From Henriciella aquimarina (GTDB lineage: Bacteria > Pseudomonadota > Alphaproteobacteria > Caulobacterales > Hyphomonadaceae), in contig NZ_NCST01000019.1 in NCBI RefSeq assembly GCF_002088975.1, positions 124,001-188,000 of the forward strand: DNA of 64,000 nt, read 5' to 3'. The position numbers were made by a program, and so were the translations under genes. This document shows, piece by piece, positions 28,483-39,211 of the stretch (the first letter of the stretch is position 1; each line of letters opens with the position of its first letter). The notes below the pieces were generated by a model, which was given only the letters and a program-made list of their open reading frames with translations, ran no database searches and was not told where the DNA came from.

Positions 28483-31400
28483 TTGCCCCAACCGCCTTTC
28501 ATCCATCTTGCCGTGCGTACAAGCTTTTCCCTGCTGGAAAGCATGATCACGCCAAAGGCGCTGACGGCTTGGGCGGAGGAGAACAGGGCACCGGCGCTGG
28601 CGGTCGCGGACCGTAACAATCTTTTCGGTGCGCTGGAAATTTCCGAGGCACTTTCGGGCGCCGGCGTTCAGCCGATCATGGCGTGCTGCTTCGATGTGAC
28701 GGATGGCGCTCACCAGGAATGGATCACGCAGGTTTCCCTCTATGCGCAGGATGAGACGGGCTACCGGCGGCTCATGGAGCTGTCCTCGTGGGCCTATCTC
28801 GATGCCGAGGATGGCGTGCCACGTCTCAAGCGAGATTACCTCTTCGAGAAGACGGACGGCCTGATCCTGCTGACCGGCGGCTCGAAGGGCGAGGCCGCAC
28901 AATATGTCCTGAAAGGCAAGCAGGCTGAAGCCGAGCAGACCTTGCAGGCCTTTGCCGATGCCTATCCGGGCCGGTGCTATGTGCAGCTCACACGCCATGG
29001 CACGCCTGAGGAGGCCAACAGTGAGCCCGGCCTGATCGAAGCCGCCTACAAGCTCGACCTTCCGCTTGTGGCCACGCATGACTGCCGCTTCCTGAAGCCG
29101 GACGACGCCAAGGCGCACGATGCCATGATGTGCATCGCGAACGGCGAGTATCTCGGCCAGGACGACCGCCAGCGCGTGTCGCCGGAGCAGTATCTAAAAT
29201 CCTCCGATGAGATGATCGCGCTCTTCGAGGATCTTCCGGAGGCTGTGGCCTCGACGGTTGAAATCGCGAAGCGCTGTGCGGTGCGCGCCCGCAAGCATGC
29301 GCCCATCCTGCCGAACTTTGGCGACGGCTCTCGTTCGGAGATCGACGAGCTGAAGATCCAGGCCCAGGACGGCCTGGCCAATCGGTTGGCCGAGGCGCCG
29401 AAACTCTATGCCGAGAGAAGCGCCTATGAGGACCGCCTGGCCTATGAGCTCGGCATCATTGAGAAGATGGGCTTTCCCGGCTACTTCCTGATCGTGTCGG
29501 ACTTTATCAAATGGGCCAAGGAGCAGGACATCCCGGTTGGGCCGGGCCGTGGCTCTGGCGCTGGCTCGGTCGTAGCTTGGGCGCTGACGATCACCGACCT
29601 CGATCCGCTGCGCTTCGACCTGCTGTTCGAACGCTTCCTCAACCCTGAACGGGTGTCCATGCCGGACTTCGACGTCGACTTCTGCCAGGAACGGCGCGGT
29701 GAGGTCATCCGCTATGTCCGCGACAAGTATGGCGCGGCCAGTGTCGCTGCCATCATCACGTTCGGTACACTGCAGGCGAAGGCTGTCGTTCGCGATGTGG
29801 GCCGCGTGATGCAGATGCCTTACGGCCAGGTCGACCGGCTGGCCAAGCTGATCCCGTTCAATCCGGCCAATCCGCCCAAGCTGCAGGAAGCCATCGACGA
29901 CGAACCGAAATTCCAGGACGAAATCGCCCAGGATCCACGCGTTGGCGAACTGCTGGAAACGGCGCTGGCGCTGGAAGGTCTCTACCGGAATGCGGGCACG
30001 CACGCCGCTGGCGTTGTGATCGGCGACCGCCCGCTGACCGAGCTGGTCCCGCTCTACAACGATCCGCGCTCTGACCTGCCGGCCACCCAGTTCAACATGA
30101 AGTGGGCGGAATCGGCGGGTCTCGTGAAGTTCGACTTCCTGGGTCTGAAAACGCTGACCGTCATCGACCGCGCCCTGAAATTCATCCGCCGGGACGGGCG
30201 CGATGTCGGCCCGGAATGGGCGGCGATGAACGATCCGGAAAGCTATGAGTTGATGGCCAGCGGCCAGACGCTCGGTGTCTTCCAGCTGGAAGGGCAGGGC
30301 ATGCGCGACACGCTGCGCAAGGTCCGCCCACACAACATTGAAGACGTGATTGCCATCATCTCGCTCTACCGGCCGGGTCCGATGGACAACATCCCGGTCT
30401 ATGTGCAGGGCAAGGAAGATCCCGCCAGCATCCGCTACCAGCACCCCGATCTCGAACCCATTCTCGAGGCGACCTATGGCGTGCCTGTCTATCAGGAGCA
30501 GGTCATGCGGATGGCGCAGGAAATTGCCGGCTATTCGCTTGGCGAGGCTGACCTTCTGCGCCGTGCCATGGGCAAGAAGAAAGTTGAGGAGATGGTCGCC
30601 CAGCGCGAGCGTTTCATCAAGGGCGCCAAGGAGCTGAAGGGTATCGACGCGCCGCTGGCCAATGAGATCTTCGATACGATGGAGAAGTTCGCCGGCTATG
30701 GCTTCAACAAGTCACACGCCGCTGCTTACGCCCTGATCGGCTATCAGACGGCCTATCTGAAGCGCCACTTCCCGGTCGAGTTCCTGGCCGCTTCGATGAG
30801 CCTCGATATCCATAATACCGACAAGCTGGCGGCCTTCGTCCAGGAAGCCAAGCGGCTTCAGCTGCCGGTCATCCAGCCGGATATCAATCGTTCGACCGCC
30901 GACTTCGATGTGCAGGACGGCGGGCTGGTCTATGCGCTCGGGGCGCTGAAGGGCGTTGGGCTCGAGGCGATGAAGCATGTTCAGGCCGAGCGCGAAGCCA
31001 ATGGCCCATTCGAGTCGCTTCACGACTTTGCCGAACGGGTCGACCCGAAATCGGTGAACAAGAAATGCATCGAGCAGCTGGCGCGCGCAGGGGCCTTCGA
31101 GCCACTTGTGGAGAACCGGGCCAGTGCGCTGGCAGCCGCGCCGCTTCTGGCTGCGGCGGCCGTGTCTGCGGCGGAGGACCGTGCCGGTGGACAGGTGGGG
31201 CTTTTCGGGGACGCCGAACCGTCTGTCAGAACCGCACTGCCGGAAGTTTCTGCCTGGAACGGGCAGCAGAAGCTCGATGAGGAATTTGCTGCGACAGGCT
31301 TTTATCTCAGCGGGCACCCGCTCGACGATGTCCTGGACAGTCTGGAAGATGGCCGGATCACGCTGACCGCCGAGATCGCGGACAATGCCGAGGATGGCCG

Positions 31401-31902
31401 GCCGCTTGAGCTGATCGGTGTGGTGCGCCGCCGCGTCGAAAAACTTGCGCGCTCGGGCGGAAAGTTCGCCTTCCTGACCCTGTCTGACCCGACTGGCGAG
31501 GTCGAGCTGATGGTCATGCCGGAGGTGCTCGATAATTACCGTCACCTTCTGGAGGCCGGCAACAGCATCTATATCACGGTAAATGTGCGCCGGCAGGACG
31601 AGGAGATCCGGCTGTCGGCCAAGCAGGTCAAACCGATCGACAAGGCCCGCATCGGCAAGAAGGCGAAGGCGCTGGTCGTGCAGTTGTCGCGGGGCGCCAA
31701 TTATGCCGAACTTGCGGCTGTGGCCGAACGGCTCACCACCGTGCCGGGCGCGGACCGGGGGAGCATCTTCCTGGAATTGCCGCTTGAAGACGGCCGGACT
31801 GTGACAATGAAACTGCCAGACACGTATGCCACGGGACTTGAAGCCCTCAGAGCCCTTAAGATGGCCTCCGGTGTCGCCCGGGTCGACACGCGTGCGGCCT
31901 GA
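28483..31902 (+). CDS. dnaE: DNA polymerase III subunit alpha
   Basis: 1139 aa replicative polymerase from a TTG start; GGAG at 28472-28475 sits 7 nt upstream and no in-frame ATG fits better. The N-terminal PHP domain begins with [10 protein letters not shown], in which the usual metal-binding His of the first motif is replaced, as in other proofreading-inactive PHP domains. The catalytic aspartates are Asp397 and Asp399 (PDFDVDFC) and Asp551 ([10 protein letters not shown]). The C-terminal part includes helix-hairpin-helix and OB-fold regions ([20 protein letters not shown]) and a short tail. Confidence 0.96.
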   Translation: MPQPPFIHLAVRTSFSLLESMITPKALTAWAEENRAPALAVADRNNLFGALEISEALSGAGVQPIMACCFDVTDGAHQEWITQVSLYAQDETGYRRLMELSSWAYLDAEDGVPRLKRDYLFEKTDGLILLTGGSKGEAAQYVLKGKQAEAEQTLQAFADAYPGRCYVQLTRHGTPEEANSEPGLIEAAYKLDLPLVATHDCRFLKPDDAKAHDAMMCIANGEYLGQDDRQRVSPEQYLKSSDEMIALFEDLPEAVASTVEIAKRCAVRARKHAPILPNFGDGSRSEIDELKIQAQDGLANRLAEAPKLYAERSAYEDRLAYELGIIEKMGFPGYFLIVSDFIKWAKEQDIPVGPGRGSGAGSVVAWALTITDLDPLRFDLLFERFLNPERVSMPDFDVDFCQERRGEVIRYVRDKYGAASVAAIITFGTLQAKAVVRDVGRVMQMPYGQVDRLAKLIPFNPANPPKLQEAIDDEPKFQDEIAQDPRVGELLETALALEGLYRNAGTHAAGVVIGDRPLTELVPLYNDPRSDLPATQFNMKWAESAGLVKFDFLGLKTLTVIDRALKFIRRDGRDVGPEWAAMNDPESYELMASGQTLGVFQLEGQGMRDTLRKVRPHNIEDVIAIISLYRPGPMDNIPVYVQGKEDPASIRYQHPDLEPILEATYGVPVYQEQVMRMAQEIAGYSLGEADLLRRAMGKKKVEEMVAQRERFIKGAKELKGIDAPLANEIFDTMEKFAGYGFNKSHAAAYALIGYQTAYLKRHFPVEFLAASMSLDIHNTDKLAAFVQEAKRLQLPVIQPDINRSTADFDVQDGGLVYALGALKGVGLEAMKHVQAEREANGPFESLHDFAERVDPKSVNKKCIEQLARAGAFEPLVENRASALAAAPLLAAAAVSAAEDRAGGQVGLFGDAEPSVRTALPEVSAWNGQQKLDEEFAATGFYLSGHPLDDVLDSLEDGRITLTAEIADNAEDGRPLELIGVVRRRVEKLARSGGKFAFLTLSDPTGEVELMVMPEVLDNYRHLLEAGNSIYITVNVRRQDEEIRLSAKQVKPIDKARIGKKAKALVVQLSRGANYAELAAVAERLTTVPGADRGSIFLELPLEDGRTVTMKLPDTYATGLEALRALKMASGVARVDTRAA

Positions 31903-31912
31903 ACAAGGCCTG

Positions 31913-31940
31913 TTGCGTCTACGCCCAAAATTTGTATAAG
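31913..31940 (+). promoter_or_regulatory. Putative sigma-70 promoter of rpsB
   Basis: A TTGCGT -35-like element (31913-31918), a 16-bp spacer and TATAAG (31935-31940) lie about 100 nt upstream of rpsB. This is just after the dnaE stop, where a strong ribosomal-protein promoter is expected. It is recognised by eye only. Confidence 0.5.
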
Positions 31941-31979
31941 CCAGCCCCATCAACCCCGATGCGCGGGCTATCCGGTGTT

Positions 31980-31999
31980 GGTCTCTATGGTTTGAGGCC
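31980..31999 (+). promoter_or_regulatory. rpsB leader hairpin
   Basis: In the untranslated leader, GGTCTC (31980-31985) pairs with GAGGCC (31994-31999; one T-G pair) around an 8-nt loop. A second short CCGG-TCAA-CCGG hairpin (32013-32024) abuts the ribosome site GGAAGAGG. Leaders of rpsB often bind S2 for autoregulation. Whether this one does is inference. Confidence 0.35.
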
Positions 32000-32039
32000 A
32001 ATAACGTCCGTGCCGGTCAACCGGAAGAGGAAAACTGAT

Positions 32040-32861
32040 ATGGCTTTGCCTGAATTCTCCATGCGCCAGCTGCTGGAAGCTGGCGTGCACTTTGGTCACC
32101 AAACCCACCGCTGGAACCCGAAGATGAAGCAATTCATCTATGGCGACCGCGCGGGTATCCACATCATGGACCTGTCGAAGACGGTTCCGCTGCTGCACCA
32201 GGCGCTTGTCCAAGTGCGCGATACCGTTGCCCAAGGGGGGCGTGTTCTGTTCGTTGGCACCAAGCGCCAGGCCGCACAGCCGGTCGCGGAAGCTGCACAG
32301 CGCTGCGCTCAGTATTACATGAACCATCGTTGGCTCGGCGGCACGCTGACCAACTGGACGACCGTTTCCAAATCGATCAAACGCCTGCGCGAACTTGACG
32401 AGATCCTGTCTGACCGGGAGGGCTCCGGCCTGACCAAGAAAGAGCTTCTGGTCGTCGAGCGCGAGCGTGACAAGCTGGACCGCGCCCTTGGTGGTATCGC
32501 CAATATGGGTGGCCTGCCGAGCCTGATGTTCGTCATCGACACGAACAAGGAGCAGATCGCGATCAAGGAAGCCAAGAAGCTGGGCATCCCGGTTGTGGCC
32601 GTGATCGATACGAACTGCGATCCGGACGATGTCGACTTCCCGTTCCCGGGCAATGACGATGCTGCGCGCTCGATTTCGCTTTACTGCAACCTCGTTGCCG
32701 ATGCTGTCCTCGATGGCCTGGCGGAATCCTCTGCCGGCCTGGGCATCGATCTTGGCGAGGCGGAAGATGTCGAAGCGCTCACCGAGGCGGACGTTGCCGT
32801 AGCCGAAGAGGCCGCTGGCGACAGCCCGGAAGAGGGCAAGGAAGTCAAGGCCGAAGGCTGA
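32040..32861 (+). CDS. rpsB: 30S ribosomal protein S2
   Basis: 273 aa. The start [20 protein letters not shown] at 32040 follows GGAAGAGG; the longer frame from 31932 would cover the promoter and leader. Conserved S2 signatures are [11 protein letters not shown] and the [19 protein letters not shown] region. The C-terminus has an acidic extension of about 40 aa, common in alphaproteobacteria. It heads the cluster with tsf and pyrH. Confidence 0.97.
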   Translation: MALPEFSMRQLLEAGVHFGHQTHRWNPKMKQFIYGDRAGIHIMDLSKTVPLLHQALVQVRDTVAQGGRVLFVGTKRQAAQPVAEAAQRCAQYYMNHRWLGGTLTNWTTVSKSIKRLRELDEILSDREGSGLTKKELLVVERERDKLDRALGGIANMGGLPSLMFVIDTNKEQIAIKEAKKLGIPVVAVIDTNCDPDDVDFPFPGNDDAARSISLYCNLVADAVLDGLAESSAGLGIDLGEAEDVEALTEADVAVAEEAAGDSPEEGKEVKAEG

Positions 32862-32892
32862 ATTCCAACCACACTCTAAAAGGATCTTCGAG

Positions 32893-33807
32893 ATGGCACA
32901 GATCACCGCCGCTCTGGTCAAGGACCTGCGCGACCGCACTGGCGCGGGTATGATGGATGCAAAAAAAGCACTGGTCGAAAATGACGGCGATGTGGAAGCC
33001 GCAATCGACTGGCTGCGCGCCAAGGGCCTGTCCAAGGCTGCCAAGAAGTCCGGCCGCACGGCGGCCGACGGTCTGGTGGCGGCTGTGCTTGCCGATGACG
33101 GCAAGACCGGCGCGCTCGTCGAGCTGAACGCTGAAACCGACTTCGTTGCCCGCAACGAGAAGTTCCAGTCGGCTCTGACGCAGATCGCCAATACCGCGCT
33201 CGAAACGGACGGCTCGATCGAGGCGCTCCAGAACGCGAAGGCTCCGTCGGGTGACGGCACGGTCAATGACATGATCACCGGCCTCGTTGCGACAATTGGC
33301 GAGAACATGACCCTGCGCCGCACGGCCAAGCTGTCGGCGCCGAACGGTCAGGTTGCCGCTTATGTGCACAGCGCCGAAGCTCCGAATATGGGCAAGATCG
33401 GCGTTCTGGTCGCGCTGGAAGGTGGCGATGGCGACAAGATGGCTGACGCGGCCCGCAAGGTCGCCATGCACGTTGCGGCCACCAGCCCGGCTTCGGCGAC
33501 CACCGACGATCTCGACCCGGAACTGATCGAGCGTGAGCGTCAGGTTCTCACCGATCAGGCCAAGGAAAGCGGCAAGCCGGACAATGTCATCGAAAAGATG
33601 ATCGAGGGTCGCCTGAAAAAGTTCTACAAGGAAGTCGTCCTTGTCGAGCAGCCCTTCGTCATGGATCCGGACCAGACGGTCGGCCAGTACATCGACAGTG
33701 AAGGCGCCAAGCTGATTGGCTTCGTTCGCTTCACGCTGGGTGAGGGCATCGAGAAGGAAGAAGACGACTTCGCTGCAGAAGTCGCTTCCATGACCTCCGG
33801 CTCCTAG
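32893..33807 (+). CDS. tsf: Elongation factor Ts
   Basis: 304 aa nucleotide exchange factor for EF-Tu. The N-terminal UBA-like region contains [34 protein letters not shown] marks the EF-Tu binding core, and the second subdomain includes [12 protein letters not shown] and [15 protein letters not shown]. It follows rpsB by 31 nt and is followed by a strong hairpin before pyrH. Confidence 0.97.
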   Translation: MAQITAALVKDLRDRTGAGMMDAKKALVENDGDVEAAIDWLRAKGLSKAAKKSGRTAADGLVAAVLADDGKTGALVELNAETDFVARNEKFQSALTQIANTALETDGSIEALQNAKAPSGDGTVNDMITGLVATIGENMTLRRTAKLSAPNGQVAAYVHSAEAPNMGKIGVLVALEGGDGDKMADAARKVAMHVAATSPASATTDDLDPELIERERQVLTDQAKESGKPDNVIEKMIEGRLKKFYKEVVLVEQPFVMDPDQTVGQYIDSEGAKLIGFVRFTLGEGIEKEEDDFAAEVASMTSGS

Positions 33808-33830
33808 GCCACACAATCTGAACTGAAAGA

Positions 33831-33863
33831 TCCCGGCTGCCCATGACAGGCAGCCGGGAATCC
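33831..33863 (+). terminator. Strong hairpin between tsf and pyrH
   Basis: A perfect 11-bp stem TCCCGGCTGCC / GGCAGCCGGGA (33831-33841 with 33849-33859) closes a 7-nt loop. It is followed by ATCCTTTACG, a poor U-tract. It is probably an attenuating terminator or RNA processing barrier between rpsB-tsf and pyrH, rather than a full stop. Confidence 0.5.
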
Positions 33864-33893
33864 TTTACGAGCAGATGGCCTTGGGAGTTTGGA

Positions 33894-34631
33894 ATGCCAG
33901 CAGATACAGAAAGTTCTGACGAGCCAGTTTATAAACGCGTGCTCTTGAAACTGTCCGGCGAGGCCCTGATGGGGCCGGCCGAGTTTGGCATTCACATGCC
34001 GACCTGCATCAAATTCGCAGAAGAGATGGCCTCGGCCGTCGAGGCAACGGGCGTCGAGCTTTGCGTTGTCATCGGCGGAGGGAATATCTTCCGTGGCCTG
34101 CAGGGGGCCGCCAACGGCATGGAGCGGGCCCAGGCCGACTCCATGGGTATGCTGGCGACCGTCATGAATGCCCTGGCGATGCAAAGCGCGCTGGAACAGA
34201 TCGGCGTACCGACCCGGGTTCAGTCGGCCATTCCGATGAATACGGTGTGTGAGCCCTATATCCGCCGCCGGGCCATCCGCCACATGGAAAAGGGGCGGGT
34301 CGTCGTCTTCGCAGCCGGCACGGGCAATCCCTATTTCACGACAGATACCGGCGCGGCCTTGCGCGCAGCGGAAATGAACTGTGATGCCATGTTCAAAGGC
34401 ACGCAGGTGGACGGGGTCTATTCGGCCGACCCGAAGAAGGATGCCAATGCCGTTCGCTACGATCAGCTTGGCTATCAGGAAGTCCTCGCGCGGGACCTCA
34501 AGGTGATGGATGCTTCCGCCGTCAGTCTGATGCGAGACACCAACATCCCGATCGTGGTATTTTCCCTGCACAAGAAAGGTGCCTTGCAGGAGGTGCTGAG
34601 CGGCAAGGGAACATCGACGACTATTTCCTAA
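33894..34631 (+). CDS. pyrH: UMP kinase
   Basis: 245 aa, phosphorylating UMP to UDP as a hexamer with the amino-acid-kinase fold. The start at 33894 ([20 protein letters not shown]) follows GGGAG at 33883-33887; a longer frame from 33843 would run into the hairpin. Motifs are [19 protein letters not shown], and the [19 protein letters not shown] phosphate-acceptor loop. Confidence 0.96.
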   Translation: MPADTESSDEPVYKRVLLKLSGEALMGPAEFGIHMPTCIKFAEEMASAVEATGVELCVVIGGGNIFRGLQGAANGMERAQADSMGMLATVMNALAMQSALEQIGVPTRVQSAIPMNTVCEPYIRRRAIRHMEKGRVVVFAAGTGNPYFTTDTGAALRAAEMNCDAMFKGTQVDGVYSADPKKDANAVRYDQLGYQEVLARDLKVMDASAVSLMRDTNIPIVVFSLHKKGALQEVLSGKGTSTTIS

Positions 34632-34649
34632 AATGCGAGAACACTAGTC

Positions 34650-35204
34650 ATGAGCCTAGACAAAAAAGATATCGAGCGCCGCATGGATGGCGCCATTACC
34701 TCTCTTCAGTCAGATCTTGCAGGGCTGCGGACCGGGCGCGCCTCGGTCAATCTCCTCGATTCGGTCATGGTGCCGGCCTACGGTGCCAGCATGCCCCTCA
34801 ACCAGGTTGGATCCGTTTCCGTCCTCGATGCCCGCACGCTGGCGGTCAATATCTGGGACAAGTCCGTCGTCGGCGCGGCCGACAAGGCGATCCGGGAGTC
34901 TGGGCTTGGTCTCAACCCTGTCGTGGATGGCAACAATCTTCGTATTCCGATCCCGGTTCTCAATGAGGAGCGCCGCACGGAGCTGAGCAAGCTCGCCGGC
35001 AAGTATTCCGAACAGGCCCGGGTTGCGGTTCGCAATGTGCGCCGCGATGGCATGGACCAGCTGAAGAAGGCCGAGAAAGACGGCGAAATCAGTGAGGACA
35101 AGGCTCGTGGCCTTGCCGAAGAGGTTCAGAAGCTCACGGATTCGCACATCGCGCGTATCGACGAGATCCTTAAATCCAAAGAAGCGGAGATCATGCAGGT
35201 TTGA
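34650..35204 (+). CDS. frr: Ribosome recycling factor
   Basis: 184 aa, a normal length (185 in E. coli). It splits post-termination ribosomes with EF-G. The sequence [20 protein letters not shown] and the C-terminal helices [15 protein letters not shown] are characteristic. Its stop lies in a 4-nt TTGA overlap with uppS. Confidence 0.97.
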   Translation: MSLDKKDIERRMDGAITSLQSDLAGLRTGRASVNLLDSVMVPAYGASMPLNQVGSVSVLDARTLAVNIWDKSVVGAADKAIRESGLGLNPVVDGNNLRIPIPVLNEERRTELSKLAGKYSEQARVAVRNVRRDGMDQLKKAEKDGEISEDKARGLAEEVQKLTDSHIARIDEILKSKEAEIMQV

Positions 35205-35971
35205 CGCTTTCGCGCGCTTCATCTGACTCTGCACGCCAGGCTACGGAAGAGGGCAATGGCAAACTTCCGCGCCATGTCGGCATCATCATGGACGGCAATG
35301 GCCGTTGGGCTGCGCAGTACGGCATGCCTCGGCCTGTCGGGCATGAACGCGGCGTCGAAGCGCTCAGGCGAACGGTGAAGGCGGCCCAGAAAACCGGGCT
35401 TGAATATCTGACCGTCTATTCCTTCTCGACGGAGAATTGGCGGCGGCCTTTTTCTGAGGTCAGTGCGCTTTTCGCCTTGCTGAAAACCTTCATGAACCAG
35501 GACCTCAAACGGCTGAAAAGCGAAGGGGTCCGGATCAGTGTCTTCGGTACGCGCGAAGGATTGCCCGAGGACGTGGATGCGTTGCTCGACCGGGCGCTTG
35601 AGGAAACCAGGGACAATACGCGCTTCAATCTCGGCATTGCCTTTAATTATGGCGGGCGTGAGGAAATCACGCGCGCGGTGCGTGGCCTGGCCGAGGATGC
35701 AAGGGCCGGGCGTATCGAGCCTGAAGCGATTGATGAGGCCATGATATCGTCGCGCCTCGACACGTCGGGATTTCCGGACCCGGATCTTATCATCCGGACG
35801 GGGGAAGAGCGGCGCCTCAGCAACTTCCTTGTCTGGCAATCCGCTTACACGGAGCTTGTCTTCATGGATGTCCTCTGGCCGGAGTTCGGTGAGCACTCAT
35901 TGAACGAGGCGCTCGAGACCTTTGCCTCGCGTGACCGCCGGTTTGGCGGGCTCAAATCCGGGGCGGCCTGA
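35201..35971 (+). CDS. uppS: Isoprenyl (undecaprenyl) diphosphate synthase
   Basis: 256 aa cis-prenyltransferase that makes the C55 carrier lipid for peptidoglycan and surface polysaccharides. The catalytic Asp31 is in [24 protein letters not shown] and the C-terminal [19 protein letters not shown] are present. It is assigned a TTG start at 35201 overlapping the frr stop. The first 20 residues are poorly conserved, so a later start cannot be ruled out. Confidence 0.93.
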   Translation: MTLSRASSDSARQATEEGNGKLPRHVGIIMDGNGRWAAQYGMPRPVGHERGVEALRRTVKAAQKTGLEYLTVYSFSTENWRRPFSEVSALFALLKTFMNQDLKRLKSEGVRISVFGTREGLPEDVDALLDRALEETRDNTRFNLGIAFNYGGREEITRAVRGLAEDARAGRIEPEAIDEAMISSRLDTSGFPDPDLIIRTGEERRLSNFLVWQSAYTELVFMDVLWPEFGEHSLNEALETFASRDRRFGGLKSGAA

Positions 35972-35972
35972 C

Positions 35973-36797
35973 ATGACGGCCTCCTCGCCGGCGAACGACA
36001 AGATGCGGGAGCTTCTTCTCCGGCTTCTTTCGGCTGCTGTTCTTATCCCTTTCGCGCTTTACGTCGTTTCGACGGGCGGGCCGATCCTTGCCATATCCTG
36101 TGCCGTGTTCGGCGGCATAATGGGCTTTGAGTGGGCGCGTATGACCGCTTCGCCCATCATGCCGGTGACAGCCTTTTTCTGCGCTTTGCCGTCGCTCGCC
36201 ATGCCGTTCGTCGACCGGGAAGTTGCCCTTCTTGTGATGCTGGCCTGTGCCGCTCTCGTTCTTCTGCTCCATCCCTCGCGGGTTTCCGAGCGCATGGTCG
36301 GCGCGCTCGGTATCTTTTATGCGGCTGGCCTGCCGCTATCCATGTACCTGCTGCGGGACGGGGCGTGGAATGGTCAGGCCGCGGCGCTGATCGCGATGGG
36401 GACGGTCTGGGCGTCCGATTCCGGGGCATATTTTGCCGGCCGCGGTTTTGGCGGGCCGCCACTGTCGCCGAAGGATTCGCCGTCCAAAACCTGGAGCGGC
36501 GCGCTGGGTGGCCTTCTCTGTAGCGGCCTGTGCGGACTTATCGCTGCCGGGCTTATGGATGCGCCGCGTCTGCCATGGCTGTTTGCCGGGCTTCTGATGT
36601 CGTTTCTTGCCCAATGGGGCGATCTGTTCGAATCCTCGCTGAAGCGGCGTTACGGCGTAAAAGACAGCAGTGATCTCGTGCCCGGTCATGGCGGTGTCAT
36701 GGACCGTGTCGACGGTCTTGGCATGGTCTGCATCATGGCGGTTGTGGTTTTCGTCCTGTTTGGCACGGTGCCGGAGATACTTGGACTGGACGCATAG
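35973..36797 (+). CDS. cdsA: Phosphatidate cytidylyltransferase
   Basis: 274 aa integral membrane enzyme making CDP-diacylglycerol for phospholipid synthesis. It has about eight hydrophobic segments and the C-terminal signature KRRYGVKDSSDLVPGHGG followed by MDRVDGL. The ATG at 35973, 1 nt after the uppS stop, is preferred over a frame starting within uppS. Confidence 0.93.
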   Translation: MTASSPANDKMRELLLRLLSAAVLIPFALYVVSTGGPILAISCAVFGGIMGFEWARMTASPIMPVTAFFCALPSLAMPFVDREVALLVMLACAALVLLLHPSRVSERMVGALGIFYAAGLPLSMYLLRDGAWNGQAAALIAMGTVWASDSGAYFAGRGFGGPPLSPKDSPSKTWSGALGGLLCSGLCGLIAAGLMDAPRLPWLFAGLLMSFLAQWGDLFESSLKRRYGVKDSSDLVPGHGGVMDRVDGLGMVCIMAVVVFVLFGTVPEILGLDA

Positions 36798-36799
36798 CC

Positions 36800-38008
36800 A
36801 TGACCAGAACGCTCTCCATTGCCGGTTCAACGGGGTCGGTTGGCCGTTCGGCGCTTTCGGTCGTCGAACACGCCAACGCCCTTTCCAGCGAACGCTGCTT
36901 CGAGATCCATGCTCTGACGGCGCATCGCGATGTGGAGCGGCTTGCCAAGCAGGCGATTGCCTTCGAGGCGAAGGTCGCCGTCATTGGCGATGCCACGCTG
37001 TATGAAGAGCTGAAGGAGCGGTTGAGCGGCTCTGGCGTTGAAGCCGCGGCAGGACATGATGCCATTACGGACGTTGCCAGCGCGCCTGTCGACAGGTTCG
37101 TCGCGGCGATTGTCGGTTTTGCAGGCCTGGAATCGACCCATGCGGCCCTTGCAGCCAGCAACGGTGTGGCGCTCGCCAACAAGGAGAGCATGGTCTGTGC
37201 GGGGCCGCTCCTGAAGCGCGTTGCCAAGGCGTCGGGGGCGGCCATTGTGCCGACCGATTCAGAGCATAATGCGATCTTTCAGGTGCTTGAGCGCCGGGAC
37301 GACGTTGAACGTCTGCTCCTGACGGCATCAGGCGGCCCGTTCCTGAACACGCCTCTCGACAGCCTGCACACGGTAACACCGGATCAGGCGTGCGATCATC
37401 CGCGCTGGTCGATGGGGCGCAAGATCTCGGTGGACAGTGCCACCTTCGTGAACAAGGCGCTCGAGCTCATCGAGGCTTCATACCTGTTCGATGTTCCCGA
37501 AGAGCAGATCGATGTCCTGGTACATCCCCAGTCCATCGTCCATTCACTCGTCGCCTACCGGGATGGTTCGGTCCTTGCACAGCTGGGCGTGCCCGACATG
37601 AAGACACCGATCGCTCATTCCCTGTCCTGGCCCGAACGCCGGTTGCCCACGGAGGTCTCGAGGCTGGACCTTGCCGCCTTGGGGCAGCTTGACTTCCAGG
37701 CCGTCGATGACGCGCGTTTCCCGGCAATCCGGTTGGCTCGACAGGCGTTACAAGCCGGCGGTTCGGCCCCTGTTGTCATGAATGCCGCAAATGAGTGTGC
37801 TGTTGAGGCTTTCCTGTCGGGCGAATGCCGGTTTACCGATATCAGCTGGATCGTGGAAGACGCGCTCGAACAGGCGGGAGGGACCAATACCGGATCCGCC
37901 GGTATCGAGAGCCTTTCCGATGTACGCAACGTTGACGGCGAGACCCGCCGTCTTTGTGGCACGCTCATTGAGAAGGCCCGGGAACAGATGAGGAGTAATG
38001 TTCAATGA
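36800..38008 (+). CDS. dxr: 1-deoxy-D-xylulose 5-phosphate reductoisomerase
   Basis: 402 aa enzyme for the second step of the MEP isoprenoid pathway. The NADPH motif GSTGSVGRSAL is at the N-terminus. The metal and substrate residues are in PTDSEHNAIFQ and the flexible loop SMGRKISVDSATFVNKALEL. It supplies precursors used by the neighbouring uppS. It overlaps rseP by 4 nt (ATGA). Confidence 0.96.
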   Translation: MTRTLSIAGSTGSVGRSALSVVEHANALSSERCFEIHALTAHRDVERLAKQAIAFEAKVAVIGDATLYEELKERLSGSGVEAAAGHDAITDVASAPVDRFVAAIVGFAGLESTHAALAASNGVALANKESMVCAGPLLKRVAKASGAAIVPTDSEHNAIFQVLERRDDVERLLLTASGGPFLNTPLDSLHTVTPDQACDHPRWSMGRKISVDSATFVNKALELIEASYLFDVPEEQIDVLVHPQSIVHSLVAYRDGSVLAQLGVPDMKTPIAHSLSWPERRLPTEVSRLDLAALGQLDFQAVDDARFPAIRLARQALQAGGSAPVVMNAANECAVEAFLSGECRFTDISWIVEDALEQAGGTNTGSAGIESLSDVRNVDGETRRLCGTLIEKAREQMRSNVQ

Positions 38009-39177
38009 TGGATGCCCTTGGTCAGGTACCCGTTTTTATTCTGAGCCTTGTCTTCCTTCTGGGCATCGTGGTCGTCATCCATGAGCTTGGCCACTATTTC
38101 GCGGGACGCTTTTTCGGTGCCGCTGTGGAGTCGTTCTCGGTCGGCTTTGGAAAGCCCATTTACGAACGCACCGACCGGCGCGGCACGCGCTGGCGCGTGA
38201 ACTGGATCCCGCTCGGCGGCTTTGTGAAGTTTGTCGGGGAAAGCCAGATGCCGGGCGATGTCGGCCGCGTGGAACAAGGCCCCGTCGGCAAGCCCTATAA
38301 TGAGGTTGGTGTCGGGGCGCGGACAATTGTGGCGGCTGCCGGGCCGGCGGCAAACTTTATCCTAGCCGTCCTGCTGTTCGCTTTCATGTATTTCGTCAAC
38401 GGTGCCTATGAAAACCGTGTCGCGATTGCGTCGGTGGCAGAGGACGGCGCTGCGGCAGAAGCCGGCATGCAGGCCGGGGACATCCTTGTTTCCGTGGATG
38501 GCAAGGAAGTTACCAATGCGGGCCAGATCCAGACGGCTGTGGCGTATTCGACCGAGACACCGCTGGAGATGCAGGTCCTGCGCGATGACCAGACCGTGGA
38601 CCTGACTGTGACGCCGCGCGCACAGATGCGTGAGAACGCTGTTGGGCAGGTGCAGCGCATGGGGACGATCGGCGTGGCCATGAGCGTTATCCCGGATTCG
38701 ACCCAGCATATCCGCTACAACCCGGCTGAAGCCCTGTGGAAGGGCGGTGAGCAGACCTGGTCGACCGTGACCATGACGACCAATCTGATCGGACGCATGG
38801 TTACGGGCAAGGAAGATGTCAGTACTCTTAGTGGCCCGGTCGCAATCGGTGATGTCAGCCGGCGAATCGTCAATCGGACCATGGAAGCCGAGCATGTGCC
38901 GTTCTGGGACCGTATTCAGGCGCTTTTCTGGAACATGGTCGGCATCTGTGCCGCCGTTTCTGTCGGAATCGGATTCTTTAATTTACTTCCATTTCCTGTA
39001 CTCGATGGTGGTCACATCGTTTTCAATTGCTATGAAGCTGTAGCTGGCAAACCGTTGCCGGCCCGGATTCAAGAGGGTGCATTGATGGCAGGGATGGTCT
39101 TGTTGCTGGGAATGTTCGTGTTCATCACGTGGGGCGACGTACTGGAAACAGGGCTGTTCAACGCCGCACGAGGCTGA
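38005..39177 (+). CDS. rseP: Site-2 intramembrane metalloprotease (RseP/MmpA family)
   Basis: 390 aa membrane protease with four helices and one periplasmic PDZ-like domain (about 130-205). The zinc motif His26-Glu27-x-x-His30 is in VVVIHELGHYFAG, and the second metal motif LDGGH is in NLLPFPVLDGGHIVF. It cleaves membrane-bound substrates after site-1 cutting; the Caulobacter homologue MmpA trims PodJ. Codons for the LDG region (38971-39050) are unusually AT-rich. It precedes bamA as in many proteobacteria. Confidence 0.94.
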   Translation: MMDALGQVPVFILSLVFLLGIVVVIHELGHYFAGRFFGAAVESFSVGFGKPIYERTDRRGTRWRVNWIPLGGFVKFVGESQMPGDVGRVEQGPVGKPYNEVGVGARTIVAAAGPAANFILAVLLFAFMYFVNGAYENRVAIASVAEDGAAAEAGMQAGDILVSVDGKEVTNAGQIQTAVAYSTETPLEMQVLRDDQTVDLTVTPRAQMRENAVGQVQRMGTIGVAMSVIPDSTQHIRYNPAEALWKGGEQTWSTVTMTTNLIGRMVTGKEDVSTLSGPVAIGDVSRRIVNRTMEAEHVPFWDRIQALFWNMVGICAAVSVGIGFFNLLPFPVLDGGHIVFNCYEAVAGKPLPARIQEGALMAGMVLLLGMFVFITWGDVLETGLFNAARG

Positions 39178-39211
39178 TAGCCGACCTCTACCATTTATTG
39201 AGAGAGTACAC

